NCBI GenBank assembly: GCA_963966185.1
Contig: CAWZYM010000151.1
Coordinates: 119,501-183,500, forward strand
Length of the DNA stretch: 64,000 nt
From: Rhabditoides inermis
Lineage: Eukaryota; Nematoda; Chromadorea; Rhabditida; Rhabditidae
Direction: 5' to 3'
The notes beneath the pieces are model-generated. The model did not search any database and was not told the origin of the DNA. It saw only the letters and a program-made list of their open reading frames with translations. The first letter of the stretch is position 1, and the number at the start of each line of letters is the position of its first letter. A program made the translations under genes and the position numbers. Shown piece after piece: positions 22,073-33,676 of the stretch.

Positions 22073-24216
22073 TAATCATCATCTTGTTGTGTTTTCAGGC
22101 ATTCTCGTCGTCAACATTCTCTCCCTCAACGAGGACGTCAAGCAGGTGGAGAAGGTGCGTGTTTGTTTTATTGATTTATCGATTTCCTGATCATTATTGA
22201 TTAATCGATTCCAGATCATTTCTCTGTACGCCGCTCACTTTCCCACTTGTATCAAGATGGTGATGGATATTGAGATGAATGTGGTGCTGGGATGCGCGCC
22301 ATATAAAATAGGTGCGTATTGATTTATTGATTGTTTATCGGTTTGTTTTATGGGTTGAGTCTTGTTTGCAATTTGGTGTTTCTTTAATGAATATGTTTCA
22401 CTGAATTGATTACTCCGGTGAATGATGTTTTATAGCAATACCTTGTTAAATTTCTTTGTCGTTTTTTCAAAGAGTTTAATTTAAACCTGTAAGTTGTTTT
22501 CTTTCAGGCAACATTGAGGAGCAGATGCAGTTTTATCAAATGCGCCTCAAGGCGGCGATTTCGAAATTCCAACTCGGATATATCATGGAAAATGTGAAGG
22601 TTATCCGGTAGTCAGGCATACCAGAACGCTCATTCGCTAATCGAGTCTCGTCATTACGGGTTGTGTGCAAGTATTGTTGTATCGTGAATTGTGATAGTCG
22701 TTTGATAAAGTATTGATTGTATGTTGACGGCTTTTGATGCTTTGCCCAAGCGACGAGATTCAGGTAATCCGGTTTCCGAATTGCGTCAGTGAAAGGGAGA
22801 AGAGAAGGGTGGCATTGATTCGATCTTTCAATCTGTCCATCTCGGTTTTTGTCTTTTCACACTATGATTCGCCGACTGCGAAGGAACTTTTGTGTTAGGT
22901 GGATTTGCGCCGTGATTTGTGCTGTTTTGGTGTATTTTCTGGTGAGTTTTTTTTCCCTCAAAGTTTGATTTTGATCAAAATGTTGAAGTTGTTCCTATAT
23001 CCACTCACACAATGGTCGGCGTTGGATCGGCAGTGTTCAAATGTGACGAATATTTGTTATCTCGTGAAGGATATGCGGGTGTCGTTTGGATTGTGAGTGT
23101 TTGGAGAGAGAGAGAGAGAGAGAGGGAGAGAGGGAGGGAGAGGGAGAGACTTCTCTCAGACTGGACACCTACCCGCTCTACGATCGCTTTTTGATGGTTG
23201 AGGGCTTGAATGAAGGCGCCGAGACAGCAGTGCAGCTGCTTCCACCCAATGGTAAGATACGTTTCCGGTTGCGTATACGTTTCCGAGTTGAGACTCCGTT
23301 TCCCTGGATGGTTCTCGTCACTGGCATCTCGACCACTCGTTTCTCTCCACCGAATACGCTTCAGGTGGGGTACATATGAATTCAATTGGCTCTGTATTGT
23401 CATTTTCAGAGTGTCTTCACTTTAGTAGCAATGAACAACAAATAAGGAATATGATATAATTGTATGTGAAGGACTGTTTCTCACGCTACCACTCGAAACG
23501 TTTCAGCTAGCGTGCATAATGGCGGTTCCTAAGCACAGTTAAAGGTAGTGTACCCTCTGAATCCCATATTAAAAATTATCACGAATGTATTATCAATGCC
23601 TTTTAAAAATATTTTCATGCCGTTTGTGGTTGTTTGTGATGAAAAATAATGAAATTGAAAGCAACTTTTAATGAAACAGAGTAGTGTGGTCAAATTGTGT
23701 AACTTCGTGCAAGTGGTGCACACACCTCCGAGCTGATTAAAAGTTATTAGATTCTACGATTTCTCACTTCAATTTTCAAATGATTTTTAAAACTAATTTA
23801 TTTCAGAATGTATATTTGCATTATCATAGTATACTCATTGAATCGTAAATAAAGACATGTTATATCTACGCATACACCCAGATTCAGAGAGTAGACTACC
23901 TTTAATGATGATGTTTTTTCAAGTCTGACTTCTCTTTCCAGCCATGTTCGCAATGCCCTTTGCTGTGGGTGCGTTCTCACTTCGCGGGGATAAGAAGGAG
24001 GAGAAGAGTGTGTTGATGATAGGCCTGGGAGGCGGCAGCCTCGACATGTACATCAGAGGCAAGATGCACAATGTGAGGGGTTCTTGTATAATTTTGAACC
24101 TCATCTGCGTACCCTGCTGTTTTCAGGTCAATATGACGACCGTTGAGCTGGATCCGACGGTGGCGTATATCGCGCATAGGTGAGAGGTACTGTAATAAAT
24201 GAATTGTGTACCGAAT
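19837..24216 (+). repeat. 4.4-kb duplicated segment, copy 2
   Basis: Second copy of 14655-19030. It starts with the same TACATTC and continues after 24216 into the original downstream part of gene B, so the outer right boundary is the ancestral one. Confidence 0.95.
19872..22611 (+). pseudogene. Gene A', 5'-truncated copy of methyltransferase gene A
   Basis: Exons corresponding to 5-12 of gene A are present and intact: 19872-19957, 20342-20416, 20916-21043, 21257-21392, 21790-21912, 22099-22154, 22215-22311, 22508-22611. Exons 1-4, including the start codon and membrane anchor, are missing because the duplication begins in intron 4. All catalytic-domain motifs remain. It could only be expressed through upstream exons, for example those of truncated gene B. 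Confidence 0.8.
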
Positions 24217-26602
24217 GCAGGTGGTTCGGTGTGGTGAACGACGAGAGGAGACGCACGGTGGTGGGAGACGGAATCGAGTACATGAAGAACGCGGTCGAGA
24301 AAGGTGAGATAAACATAAATATCGAAGTACGGTTTACGGTTTACTAAATTCATTTTACTGCAACTTACCTTATACCCATCGATTCCCCCTCTCGCAGGCT
24401 CGACATTCGACGTGTTGATGCTTGACGCGTGCGACCCGGACTCCTCCATCCTCTGTCCGGCCACCCCCTTCCGGGACACACACAATGTGCACATGATGCG
24501 AGCGGCCATCGGGAAGAGAGGTGGGTACACTGTACTTACATAAGGTATCTTTGTCTCTTCTCTTCGTGTGCGTGTCCTTTTCTTTTGGTTTCTAACGCAG
24601 ATGACATCAGGTCATCCCCCACAACTCGCTATGTTTTGATGGATTATTGTAGGCATGCCCTATATCAAGCCTTAGCCAAAACTAAAAACAAATTCGGAGA
24701 GCACCGGAAGTGTCCTAATTAGTCACCGGAAGTTTACGTGCATTTCTATGCGCGATGGGTCATTGCGCATGACATCCCGAAATGCGAACAGTGAAACAAC
24801 GGTTCGGCGGCCTAGTGGCTAGTGCGCTAACTCGGGATTGGTGATGACCGTACGGTAACCGTCGGTGCAAAACGTTTTGCTAAATTTGAAACGTGAATAT
24901 CTAAAAACGTATGACCGGTCCTGTGGATTCGAAAACGGTTTTCGACTTGTGGCCTACTAGGGTATCTCTGATATCAGTTTGGTCACCATCGGCTTCTGTG
25001 ACCTAAACGACACTCCATGTAAGTGTTTTCTTCGAAAATCGCGACACTCGATTTTAAATTGTGTTTGAAAGTATCCGCTACTTCTCCGTTCAGGCCTGCT
25101 CATCGTCAACTTCATGTCATTCGGCAGCACTGCGATGGTGGAGAAGGTGGGTGGGTCCGCACTCTTAGGCTTACGGTACTTGTATCGTGGTAGGTAGTGC
25201 ATGGTCACGGCGCAACGACGTTGTTTCACGCGCGAATTTGTCTCGGCGTGTGGCCGTCATTCCATCACGCCACGCTTTTCCCGAAATCACGTCGCGTGAA
25301 ATGAACGCGCGGCAAAAGTCTCGAATTCGAGAATCCCGAAATAACGCCCGTGGTAGTTGGAGAAGTCAGAAAATCCCGAAACAACGCCGCCGCGCGTTCA
25401 TTCGGGATTGGAGAGATGAAGCGATCGGTGAGCCGTGATAATTGGAAAATTATGCAATTTGTTTCGATAATGCCACATGATTTGTCTCATTTCTCAACCG
25501 TCTCATTTATGAGAAAGGCAATGAGGAGGCCGTGCATGGGATGCAGGCGTCTCGAAATGACGCGCGATCCCGAACTAACGCTTTCGCAAATCTCGAATGA
25601 GCGGCAGCGTGATATCACGCTTTGCCCGTCAAAAGGCCCCATTATACTTTCACGCTGACGCTGACGCGACGCTGACCCTCCCGTGCAAAAGATGCACCTA
25701 TCGATTTTGATCACGCTGCGTCAACGAAATCAATAGTTGCATCTTTTGCACGAGAGCGTCAGCGTCGCGTCAGCGTCAGCGTGAAAGTATAATGGGGCCT
25801 AAAAGTCCCGAAACAACGCGCGCCGGTCAGCGCGCGTGGCATGGGCGTGCAATCACGCCGCTCATTTCTCGCATTCGAGAATCCCGAATCAACGCGCCGC
25901 GTTGTCTCGTCTCGAAATGACGACGCGCGTGATCGCGCGTTGCGCCGTGACCAGGCACTAGTGGTAGGTATTCGGTGGTATGTAGATGGGTGCAACGTCG
26001 GTGTTTCACTTAGAAAGGGATGAATACACAAACATTTACGATCCCGCAGCATCAATATAGTCTCTCAATGAGTTGAGCGACGTGGGATATGGGGTGGATC
26101 AAAGGAATACGAAGAGTCAGTTTGCGGCTATATAGTGCGCCAAACAAGAGGCATAGCAATTAGCAATCTCTGCATGCGAGGTAGTGCGAAAACGATAGCT
26201 CCGACGGAGGCTATATGATCATAATGATAGTAATCGATATTTTAGACTATTGCTTCGTTCGCATCTCACTTCTCCAGCTGTGTGCTACTGCGGGCTGTCA
26301 CGCAGACTAACATCGTACTCGCCTGCATGCCGTACGAGACAAGTGAGTCTCTCTCCTCTCTCTCTCTCTCTTTCTCTTTCGCTCTCTCTCTCAGTTTGTC
26401 TCTCATGCGCGCTCTCTCCCTCTCTCTCACCTCTCTCTCTCTCCCTCTCTCTCTCTCTCTCCCTCTCTCTCTCCTTTCTCTTTTATCTCTTTATTCAGGT
26501 TTCCGCGACGTGCCTCTTATGAACTCCCGCCTCTCTCGCACCATCCAGCAATACAATCTCTTTCTACTACAGAATTCGGCTATTGAACTCGTAGGAAAAT
26601 GA
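22864..26602 (+). CDS. Membrane-anchored SAM methyltransferase / spermidine synthase-like protein (gene B, intact copy)
   Basis: Exons: 22864-22941 (signal anchor, MIRRLRRN then hydrophobic), a second exon near 23026-23073, then 23149-23251, 23293-23364, 23942-24072, 24127-24179, 24221-24303, 24398-24520, 25094-25146, 26246-26342 and 26499-26602 (stop TGA). Motifs parallel gene A: VLMIGLGGGSLDMY, TTVELDPTVAYIAHRWFG, VVGDGIEYM, FDVLMLDACD, LLIVNFMSFGS and IVLACMPYET. The C-terminal exons align with gene A without gaps. The 1.1-kb intron before exon 26246 houses a MULE-like foldback element with a further MITE inside it. Substrate unknown. The exact start of exon 2 is uncertain. Confidence 0.8.
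24800..24872 (+). repeat. tRNA-like sequence in gene B intron
   Basis: GGCGGCCTAGTGGCTAGTGCGCTAAC resembles a tRNA A box and D arm. The downstream half is too degenerate to give a B box or a cloverleaf. It lies between exons 24520 and 25094. Confidence 0.35.
25197..25960. mobile_element. MULE-like foldback element with 10-bp target duplication
   Basis: The left end GTGCATGGTCACGGCGCAAC is mirrored at the right end (GTTGCGCCGTGACCAGGCAC). Immediately outside lies the direct repeat GTGGTAGGTA at 25187-25196 and 25961-25970. Target duplications of 9-10 bp with long terminal inverted repeats are typical of Mutator-like elements. The interior is full of words such as TCCCGAAACAACGC and CACGC and has no transposase frame, so it is non-autonomous. 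It sits in a gene B intron and has been hit by a second element at 25634-25800. Confidence 0.8.
25634..25800. mobile_element. 167-bp near-perfect palindromic MITE nested in the MULE-like element
   Basis: AGGCCCCATTATACTTTCAC at the left end is mirrored exactly at the right end. The arms continue through repeated GACGCTGACGC and CGTGCAAAAGATGCA, pairing over about 65 bases around a short centre. It is non-coding. Confidence 0.85.
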
Positions 26603-26965
26603 TAGGAAAATGTTTGTGGTTTGTCAGCACATCTCACGAGTGTCTTGTATTTTGAATTGTGAAGGATGTGCCAATAATAATGAATAGAATAATAATGACC
26701 ACCTACATGCACAAATGTCATGTATTTATATCAGATAAATGTAAATATGATGTATAACAGATTCAAAAATAAACTCATTTTCATTCATCAATACAAACTC
26801 TCTCGAACAATCAAAGTGAGCGTGTAACAAATACGGACATGAAAGGGAAATTATTCAATACACATGTATTAGGATTCAACATGAAAGAACACCGAGACGG
26901 GCAATCGATATCTAATCAATAATCGGAGGGACTGCTGCACCAGACGGGTAGATGTCGATGCTCCC

Positions 26966-27190
26966 TCAATCTCCATCCCCCAACCCGGCCATACGTATCA
27001 CTTGCTCAGACAGGATCGGCAGATGAACGTGCTGGCACTTGAATTCGCCCTGCTTCCTGCAACGGACTACCGTAACTCACACGTCTACCGTAATACTACA
27101 CCACTCACCTCTCGAAGGCGCTCTCCAGCTCTCGCCGGATCTCGTCCGTCAGCTCCTTCGCCTCCGCACACTTCTTGATGACGGCACACA
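26966..27190 (-). pseudogene. Last two exons of an unrecognised gene, cut by the retroelement
   Basis: The exon 27109 to about 27190 reads VIKKCAEAKELTDEIRRELE, a helical charged stretch, with a GTGAGT donor. It joins in phase to 26966-27056, which contains KQGEFKCQHVHLPILSEQ and ends at TGA 26966-26968. Upstream, BEL/Pao retrotransposon sequence begins, and no matching 5' exons are visible within the window, so this looks like the remnant 3' end of a host gene. I do not recognise the family. Confidence 0.45.
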
Positions 27191-29971
27191 GAACGCCCAC
27201 GTTTCGTCAACGTTCACACGAGGCTTGTTCGATTCGCGTCGCTTTGCCGTTGGGTTGATTCACAGTTGTATTGAGGAAATGTTGGAATGTGATTAGTGTG
27301 TAGAATGAATATGTAGTCGGAAGTCGCAATGTAGTTTGTAGTACGCGGCTTCTTTATTTGATGTCGAAAGATACGTTTAGCTGGTCCTTACGTCCATTCT
27401 CCTCACACGAGCTGGTGTGACGACGATTCATCTCATGTCGCGTGAGGTGTGAGAAGCAGTATGTGATACTCCCATCGGCACCCTCCGCGGTCATTCTTGT
27501 GGTGTCGAGTGAAATGGCGCCGAGTGATTCACAATAGCTCATCGGCGGATTAGCTGTTTGTAGAAATAGAACTGCGATTTTGTGAACTTGTAGATTGAAA
27601 ATGTAGAGAATTGTTGAAAAATTGTGCTGTAGAATAACTGTAGTCCATGATGCAGAAATACAGGGGATTGCGGGATTGCGAATTTTCAATGTTGTATACG
27701 CTAGGCGGTTATGATTCTATTTCTATATGTAGGGGCAGATTTGTCACTCATCCTCAGTAGAGGCGAATTGAAGTAATCTCCGTTCACTTGCTGTAGACGC
27801 GATTTTCCCATTTAACGACGTCTTCTTTCTGGCCTCCGTTTTTGCATTCTGCGGGAACACTTCTTCAACATGCCGCACTTGTGGGCTATGTAGATTAATT
27901 GGTTGATCCTTGATGAATTCGTCGTCTTTTGCCATCAATGTCGGATCATCTTTGAGTCTTTTGTAGACTCTATGCAAGCGAGAGACAGCAGTTGTGTAGT
28001 TAGAGAGGGTCTGGTTGAGGGGAGCGCCAAGGCCAAGACACTTCGTACCTGCCGTTTTCGCCGCGTGAAACGGTGTTGTTGAACTGTTGCACTGCCAGCT
28101 GGTCTTCGTCTTCTTGTGTGGTGAGAGGCTCGATTCGAAGCGTCTCTTGGGGCAAGAAATCCTCGATGTATCTGTTGTTTGCACGATCGTAGTCAGTGAG
28201 GATTGAGCTCTTTGTTCTATGCTCATGGTTGGACAGGTGCATGTGAAAATTTGGCGCTGTGATGTTGCCGCGTCCGGTGAGAATGGTACCGACGCGAGAT
28301 CCGATTAGTTGAAAACCGGAAGGCAGTGTGGTTCGGTCGAGGGAGTCGAGTAGTTGCCACATATCTGTACTGCCTAGTAGGAGAGATTGTCGTACCTCAT
28401 CGACAGGGAAGGCTGACGACGTCGGAGTGAAGCAGCTGCTGTACGTCTTCTTTCTTGACGGAGATCGTGCGCATGTCCGAGGTCATTTGTTCGAGTGACC
28501 TTACTCCCAGGTAATGTGTCGTCCGACACTCGAAATCGGGTTGTGTGACGATTCCGAGTGTGTGCATGTTTGTGCTCAAGGCCTTGCATGATGTGCCACC
28601 AAATGTGTTGACGTGTATGTCGCTAGTGTCGATCACGTCGAGATGCAGGCTGTCGGCATGCTCTGTCGTTATGTAGGAGGATGTCGAGCCGCAATCGAAG
28701 AAGGAGTAAACTTCCTTCTTCACGTCCCTTTCGGCTGGATCGAAGACAATCTTTGCGATCATCTGTAGAACGCATGTCTCCAGCGCAGGTTGCATATTGA
28801 ATGCTGTGTTGTTGTACTCACCCTTCTTGACCGCATTGTATTGCGGCATGGGCGGAGGCGAAGGCATCTGTTGTGGCGTGAGTGTTGCAACAAAACCTTT
28901 GCTCGCATGGTGCAGCGTAGTGTGTGGCTGCCTGTACTCTCGTTCCGAAACACAGGGCGGAGTGATGATTTGTGGAGCAACACTTTCTGCACTTTCTTCG
29001 AGATTTGCAGGTAGAAGTTCCATGGTTGTCGCGAAGGCACCTTGTACACAGACGGAGCTCTTGCGCTTTTTCGTGTCGAGATGGTCCGTCGGGAAAGCGG
29101 GTACACTCATTTTCGTAGTGAGATTCTTTGCAAAGCGCGCATGTTGGGTTGTTGCGCTTCACATTCTTCTGACGATGATCGTTCTTGTCGTGTTGTTGTT
29201 CATTTATAACGAACACAGAGTGGTTGGGAAGAGGAGCTGTGGGCAACTGCGGCTGACTTTTTATATGATTATTGTGATCGCATTCGAGTTGGAGTGTGGA
29301 TGCGGGGATTGATTGATTGCTTGCTGCCCGTGTTCCTGCAACTTGCCGATGGCTTCTCTTTCTTTAAGCACGGTGAATGGGCACTCCAAGAAGGTACGGC
29401 GATCCGGGGATTTTCCAAATTTTTGCCACGATATCCGAAGGGAACTGCTCTTCCAGGATGTGAGTCAGTAGACGGTGGTCTGGTTGATCTTGTAGCACTT
29501 CAAGCTGGTTGAAGATGTTGACGAAGTTATAGTAGGACTTGAGCAGCAAGTCGATCCGGGTACCGTATACTTCGAAATGCAGGAGTTTGGCGCGTAAAGC
29601 ATGGCAATTGTCTGCGCGATCTCCATATGTGCCTATGAACATGTTCAGAGCCCTTGAATAGTTCTGACCAGTGCATGTGAGTGCACTAATGGAAGCGGCA
29701 GCGTCTCCACCAACACACTTCTTGAGGTGCATGAAACGCTCGGTATCATCCAGAGAAGGGTTGCGGTGAATCATCGAGTCGAAATGAGCAAAAAACTCGC
29801 CCCATTCTTCTTGTTTTCCACTAAAGTGTCGGAGAGAGAGCTGAGGGAGGTTGAGAGAAAGTTTGCCCACTGTGGGCGCGCTTTGCATAGGACCTCCAGT
29901 GTGAATCGGGGCGCTTATTTTTGCATTGGTGCATTTAGCGGATCGGTTGCACGAGCGTCTCTGTTACTTTT
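27190..29971 (-). mobile_element. BEL/Pao LTR retrotransposon, 3' part, deleted for RT and integrase
   Basis: Reading leftwards on the minus strand there is a gag region with the Pao-type domain (LPQLSLRHFSGKQEEWGEFF near 29850). Gag-type zinc-knuckle cysteines follow (CALCKESHYENEC, then CTRCLRDNH and CRKCCSTNHHSALC, 29180-28960). The retropepsin-like domain contains FFDCGSTSSYIT near 28690, where DCG replaces the usual D(S/T)G. The linker preceding reverse transcriptase ends around KRLKDDPTLMAKDDEFIKDQ. Here the element jumps straight to PINLHSPQ and then the 3' region, so the RT, RNase H and integrase domains are missing. Frames are shifted at several places. It is a non-autonomous deletion derivative. 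Confidence 0.88.
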
Positions 29972-30426
29972 TGACGCAGTGTTAACGCATTTAACGCACT
30001 GATTTTGCGTTAACGCATTGAAAATGTGTGGGGGTGGATGTAACGCAAATTGATGCGTTGGAGTGCGAGAAAGTGCGTAGTTCATAGTAAACGCGTTGAC
30101 GCATTGAATATAGCGAGAAATTGCGTTGTTCCAAAAACAACTTAAAAACGTTATGCAAATTTTAAAGAATCCATTTTGTAGATATTACAATACAATTAAA
30201 ATCTCCAATAAACAAAACAAACACAACTTTAAATTGAATTTTATTGATTAACAAATTCAATCGATACAAACAAAACTTTGCTAATCAATAACGCATAATC
30301 CTGCTTGAAAGAGGCGATGGTGTCACGCCGTCGAGTAGCGCTCCTGCTGATCTGCAACCACCACCACAGGACACTCTTATCAATACACTCAACTCTCTCT
30401 CTCTCTCTCTCTACCCACCAGTGTTC

Positions 30427-31520
30427 TCACTCTTCCTCCAGCACTTGTGCCACCTCGTCTTCGCTCATTGTCGACAGCAACGGAAGCTCGCGCCTAAATA
30501 GTACGGGGAATCATCGGGATCCAAGATAATCTTTAAACATACTAATAGTAGCACTACTAAGCGTTCTCACTTTTCCATGACGTCCTCTCCGAAGAGGCAG
30601 ATGAACTGGTTGAGGGAACACGGCTTCACTTGACCCGGTGGTCGTCCATCGGCAGCACGCGCCCGCAGCGACGACGCGCCAACTCCGCCAGCACCTAACA
30701 CATAACCATGAAAACACATAGTTCCGCGGAACGGGTCGATGAGTGACGGTTTGCACAAGTACAAATAAAATACCTTAGGCCGTCCGGCAGACGCGACGAT
30801 AATCCAGTACTTGTTGCGCCGGTGGACTCGAAGAGAGGGGAGCTGATACTCGCCCTCTTCCAACTCCGAGAACTCGCTCCAAAGCCACTCGAGCGGCTTC
30901 GCGTACACCTATAGCCAACAATTAAGCCGAAAAGTAAATTTTCGAAAGAATATTCACAAAAATCGTTGAATGAAGACTGACCGTGTAGCGGAGCGAGTTG
31001 TCGGGGTCGTACTCGAATCCCACGCCACAAGTGGAATTCCACTTGGCGTATTCCTTGCAGGAGTTCTTGCCGGTGGGGACGGGTCTGTAAAAGTAGAACT
31101 TGTCTCACATTTAAAAAAACATTATGTACAACGGCATTTTGCTGGCGAATCAGTTTGAAAATTTCCAGGACACACATAATGAAACATGGGCGAGACACAG
31201 TGATGTGCAGACGAGAAGAGAAACACAGCACTGGCTGCAGTGTAGTAGTCGTACCTGCGAGTAGTCGTCGTACATGTGTCCGGCGCGTGGCTGCAGGTAA
31301 ATGCCGGCGGCCGGCATCACCTCGGGATTGCTGTTCTCCGGGTGTGACAGTCCGAGTCGCCTCCTGCCGACAACGCACGTTCAGAGTCGGCACCTGAACG
31401 TATTTGCGATAAAACCATTATTTAATAACGATAATGGTACACGAAACATTCTAAATGTACACAAAGAAACGTACCTCCACGAGGAAAACACGACGCAGCG
31501 AACTAGCGACGCCCATATCG
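30427..31520 (-). CDS. Unrecognised multi-exon gene inside the TIR element
   Basis: Exon-like pieces on the minus strand are: about 31477-31518 ([14 protein letters not shown]); 31255-31363 (contains [17 protein letters not shown]); 30986-31084 (contains [20 protein letters not shown]); 30775-30902 (contains [19 protein letters not shown] and [13 protein letters not shown]); about 30569-30688; and 30427-30493 (ends at TGA 30427-30429 after QVLEEE). The two Cys and the 'LRYTVYAKP...KYWII' pattern suggest a folded secreted or beta-rich protein, perhaps faintly lipocalin-like, but I cannot name the family. Reading phases between the second and third pieces do not match in my model, and two C-termini are possible, so it may be a captured and decayed gene. 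Confidence 0.45.
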
Positions 31521-31954
31521 TTGTCCTCGAGACAGAATCGAACTGAATGACCTCATTAGACAACAACAAAGTGTGGATAAGTTTGAAGTAACAAGTTGAA
31601 CAAAACCAGTTTCGACTCCTATTCTAGACTGGAATTGTTTTAATTGGACAGCGCGGCGGAGTCTCATCAGTAGGAACCGCTAGACAAACACATAACATGC
31701 AAACGTACAACAACACGACATAAATGTTTAGTGTAGAACTTGTCAGAAGAGAAGAGGAAGAAGGGAATATAGAATCCATATAGGCGAAATAGTCGAAGCG
31801 AGTGAAAAGAAAAGTAGACAGTGAATATGCAGCGGCTGCGAGCGTGAGTGGTCAGTATGGCACGGGTCAGGTCAAGGGAATGAGAGAGAGAGGGAAGGAA
31901 GTGGGCATGAGGGGGCGGAGCGGACTGACCCCGCACGCCACTGTTCCCGCCCGA

Positions 31955-32325
31955 TCAGCGAATGATAGCGAGAACGTCGTCGATACGTTTCAAACCAAGT
32001 TTCAATAAAACGGTTCTGTTTTGCATTATGACTTTCGAAAATTCTTTCTCAATCAGTGCTTTCGGATATTCATTTTTGGAAAAGGTTTCCACTAGTTGTT
32101 TGCAACGGTTTTTGAACGTTAATTTTTCGGTGCAAGTTCTAAAGATTCGTATAACTTCACCACGTAGTGTATTAATACCAATGGATGTTTTAATATTTGA
32201 TTTATAATTTGGGTAGCGCACTACTTCGAAATTATAATCATCGGTTTTGTTATATAATTCAATTTTGAATCTCCTGTCGTTTTTATTTATATTCAGATCA
32301 AGAAATACATTTACAATTAAACACA
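31955..32325 (-). pseudogene. Reverse-transcriptase C-terminal fragment (Penelope- or LINE-like)
   Basis: An uninterrupted frame starts around FLDLNINKNDRRFKIELY and continues VVRYPNYKSNIKTSI and FSKNEYPKALIEKEF to a stop near 31955. 'FLDL.I...' followed by an SN-containing motif and a 'F.kN.YP...I...F' motif is the pattern at the end of the reverse-transcriptase domain in Penelope-like and some other non-LTR elements. The catalytic palm (YxDD) is not present nearby, so this is a 5'-truncated remnant. Which retroelement class it came from is uncertain. Confidence 0.55.
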
Positions 32326-33237
32326 GTGCTATACGTTTCCAAGCATGTACAACAATGAAAACAAATTGTACTCACCTCATCGCTACGCTGTATTCAAGAA
32401 AATTCACTGTCAGTTGATTCGCGCACGGCATCCTGCAACGGAGAAAGTGTTCGCAGAAAAACGCGATACGAAGTGATGCACGTGCCAACGAAAATTCCAC
32501 ACAAACAAAGTAAAATACAACAAAGTAAAATACTAACAAAACAGTGAGATGAGCGGAATGGCCACTTCGGGCGGCGCTGTGAATGAGTTTTTTTCTGCTA
32601 CGCTGAGTGTTGACGAACAGTCGGTAACCATAATAAGTTGTGCGTATCGTATTTTTTTTTCGCAACGTCGTGAATAGACCGCAGTGTTTCGTACATTTTA
32701 CATTTTAGATTACATTTGAGTACATTTTAGACGATCGTACATTTTGTTTGAGCGGCAAAATGAATTAAACACGTTATTGTCCGGAATTTACGTTTCAAAC
32801 AATAAACGAAAACACGCAAAACAACAAATGGGAAAACAATAATCAACAACAGCAATCAATAAGATATCACAACGATGTGATGTGATATATAAGAATCTTT
32901 CATTTAAAAAGCAGACAGGCAGCTCGCCACCCTTATTTAGTCAAGCTCACTCACCGGTCGCGCGCAAGCAGCGCAATTTGGAACATAAGAAATCAATCCT
33001 TGATCGATGTGATTATCCTACATGATCCAAATCTTATAAATTGTTTGCCACTGCGTATACAATATGCTTGCGCACAGTTTGTGCTCCTGGAGAATTGGAG
33101 AGGACTTTACACGACAATGAAACAATTTTTATACTAAATATAAGTTTGATGTAAAATGAAATAGGATCGATCATGAAAATCAGAAATTCGGACTTACTTC
33201 GTGATGAGGTACAAATTTGGCACGATTTTCCAAAAGG

Positions 33238-33676
33238 CGGGAGAGAGAGAGGGAGAGAGAGGAGGGGAGAGAGAGAGAGGGAGAGAGGGGGAGAGAGGAG
33301 GAGAGAGAATGGGGGAGGGGAGAGAGAGAAAGAGAGAGAGAGAGGGAGAGATACGGGGGAGAGAGGGGGGAGAGAGAGAGGGGAGAGAGGGGGGAGTGAG
33401 AGGAAGGGGAGAGAGAGGGGGGAGAGGGGGAAATAGGGGAAGAGGGGGAGAGAGAGGGAGGAGAGAGAGGGGGGAGAGAGGGGGAGAGATGGGGAGAGAG
33501 AAAAGAGAGAGAGAGAGAGGAGAGAGAGAGGGGAGAGAGAGAGGGGAGAGAGAGGGGGAGAGAGAAGGGGGGAGAGGTGGGAGAGAGAATGGGGGAGTGG
33601 GGGGAGAGAGGGGAAAGAGAAGGGAGAGAGGGGGGAGAAGGGGGCAGAGAGGGGAGAGAGAGAGAGAGGGAGAGAT
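33238..33676. repeat. GA-rich satellite, about 440 bp
   Basis: An imperfect purine tract of GAGA with frequent GGGG and GGGA interruptions, inside the 4.14-kb TIR element. Long Arg/Glu/Gly frames here are artefacts of composition. Confidence 0.92.

Noticed and set aside
28797..29312. 171-residue plus-strand frame with hydrophobic segments
   Set aside because: It lies exactly antisense to the zinc-knuckle region of the BEL/Pao gag, whose cysteine spacing is clearly the coding signal.
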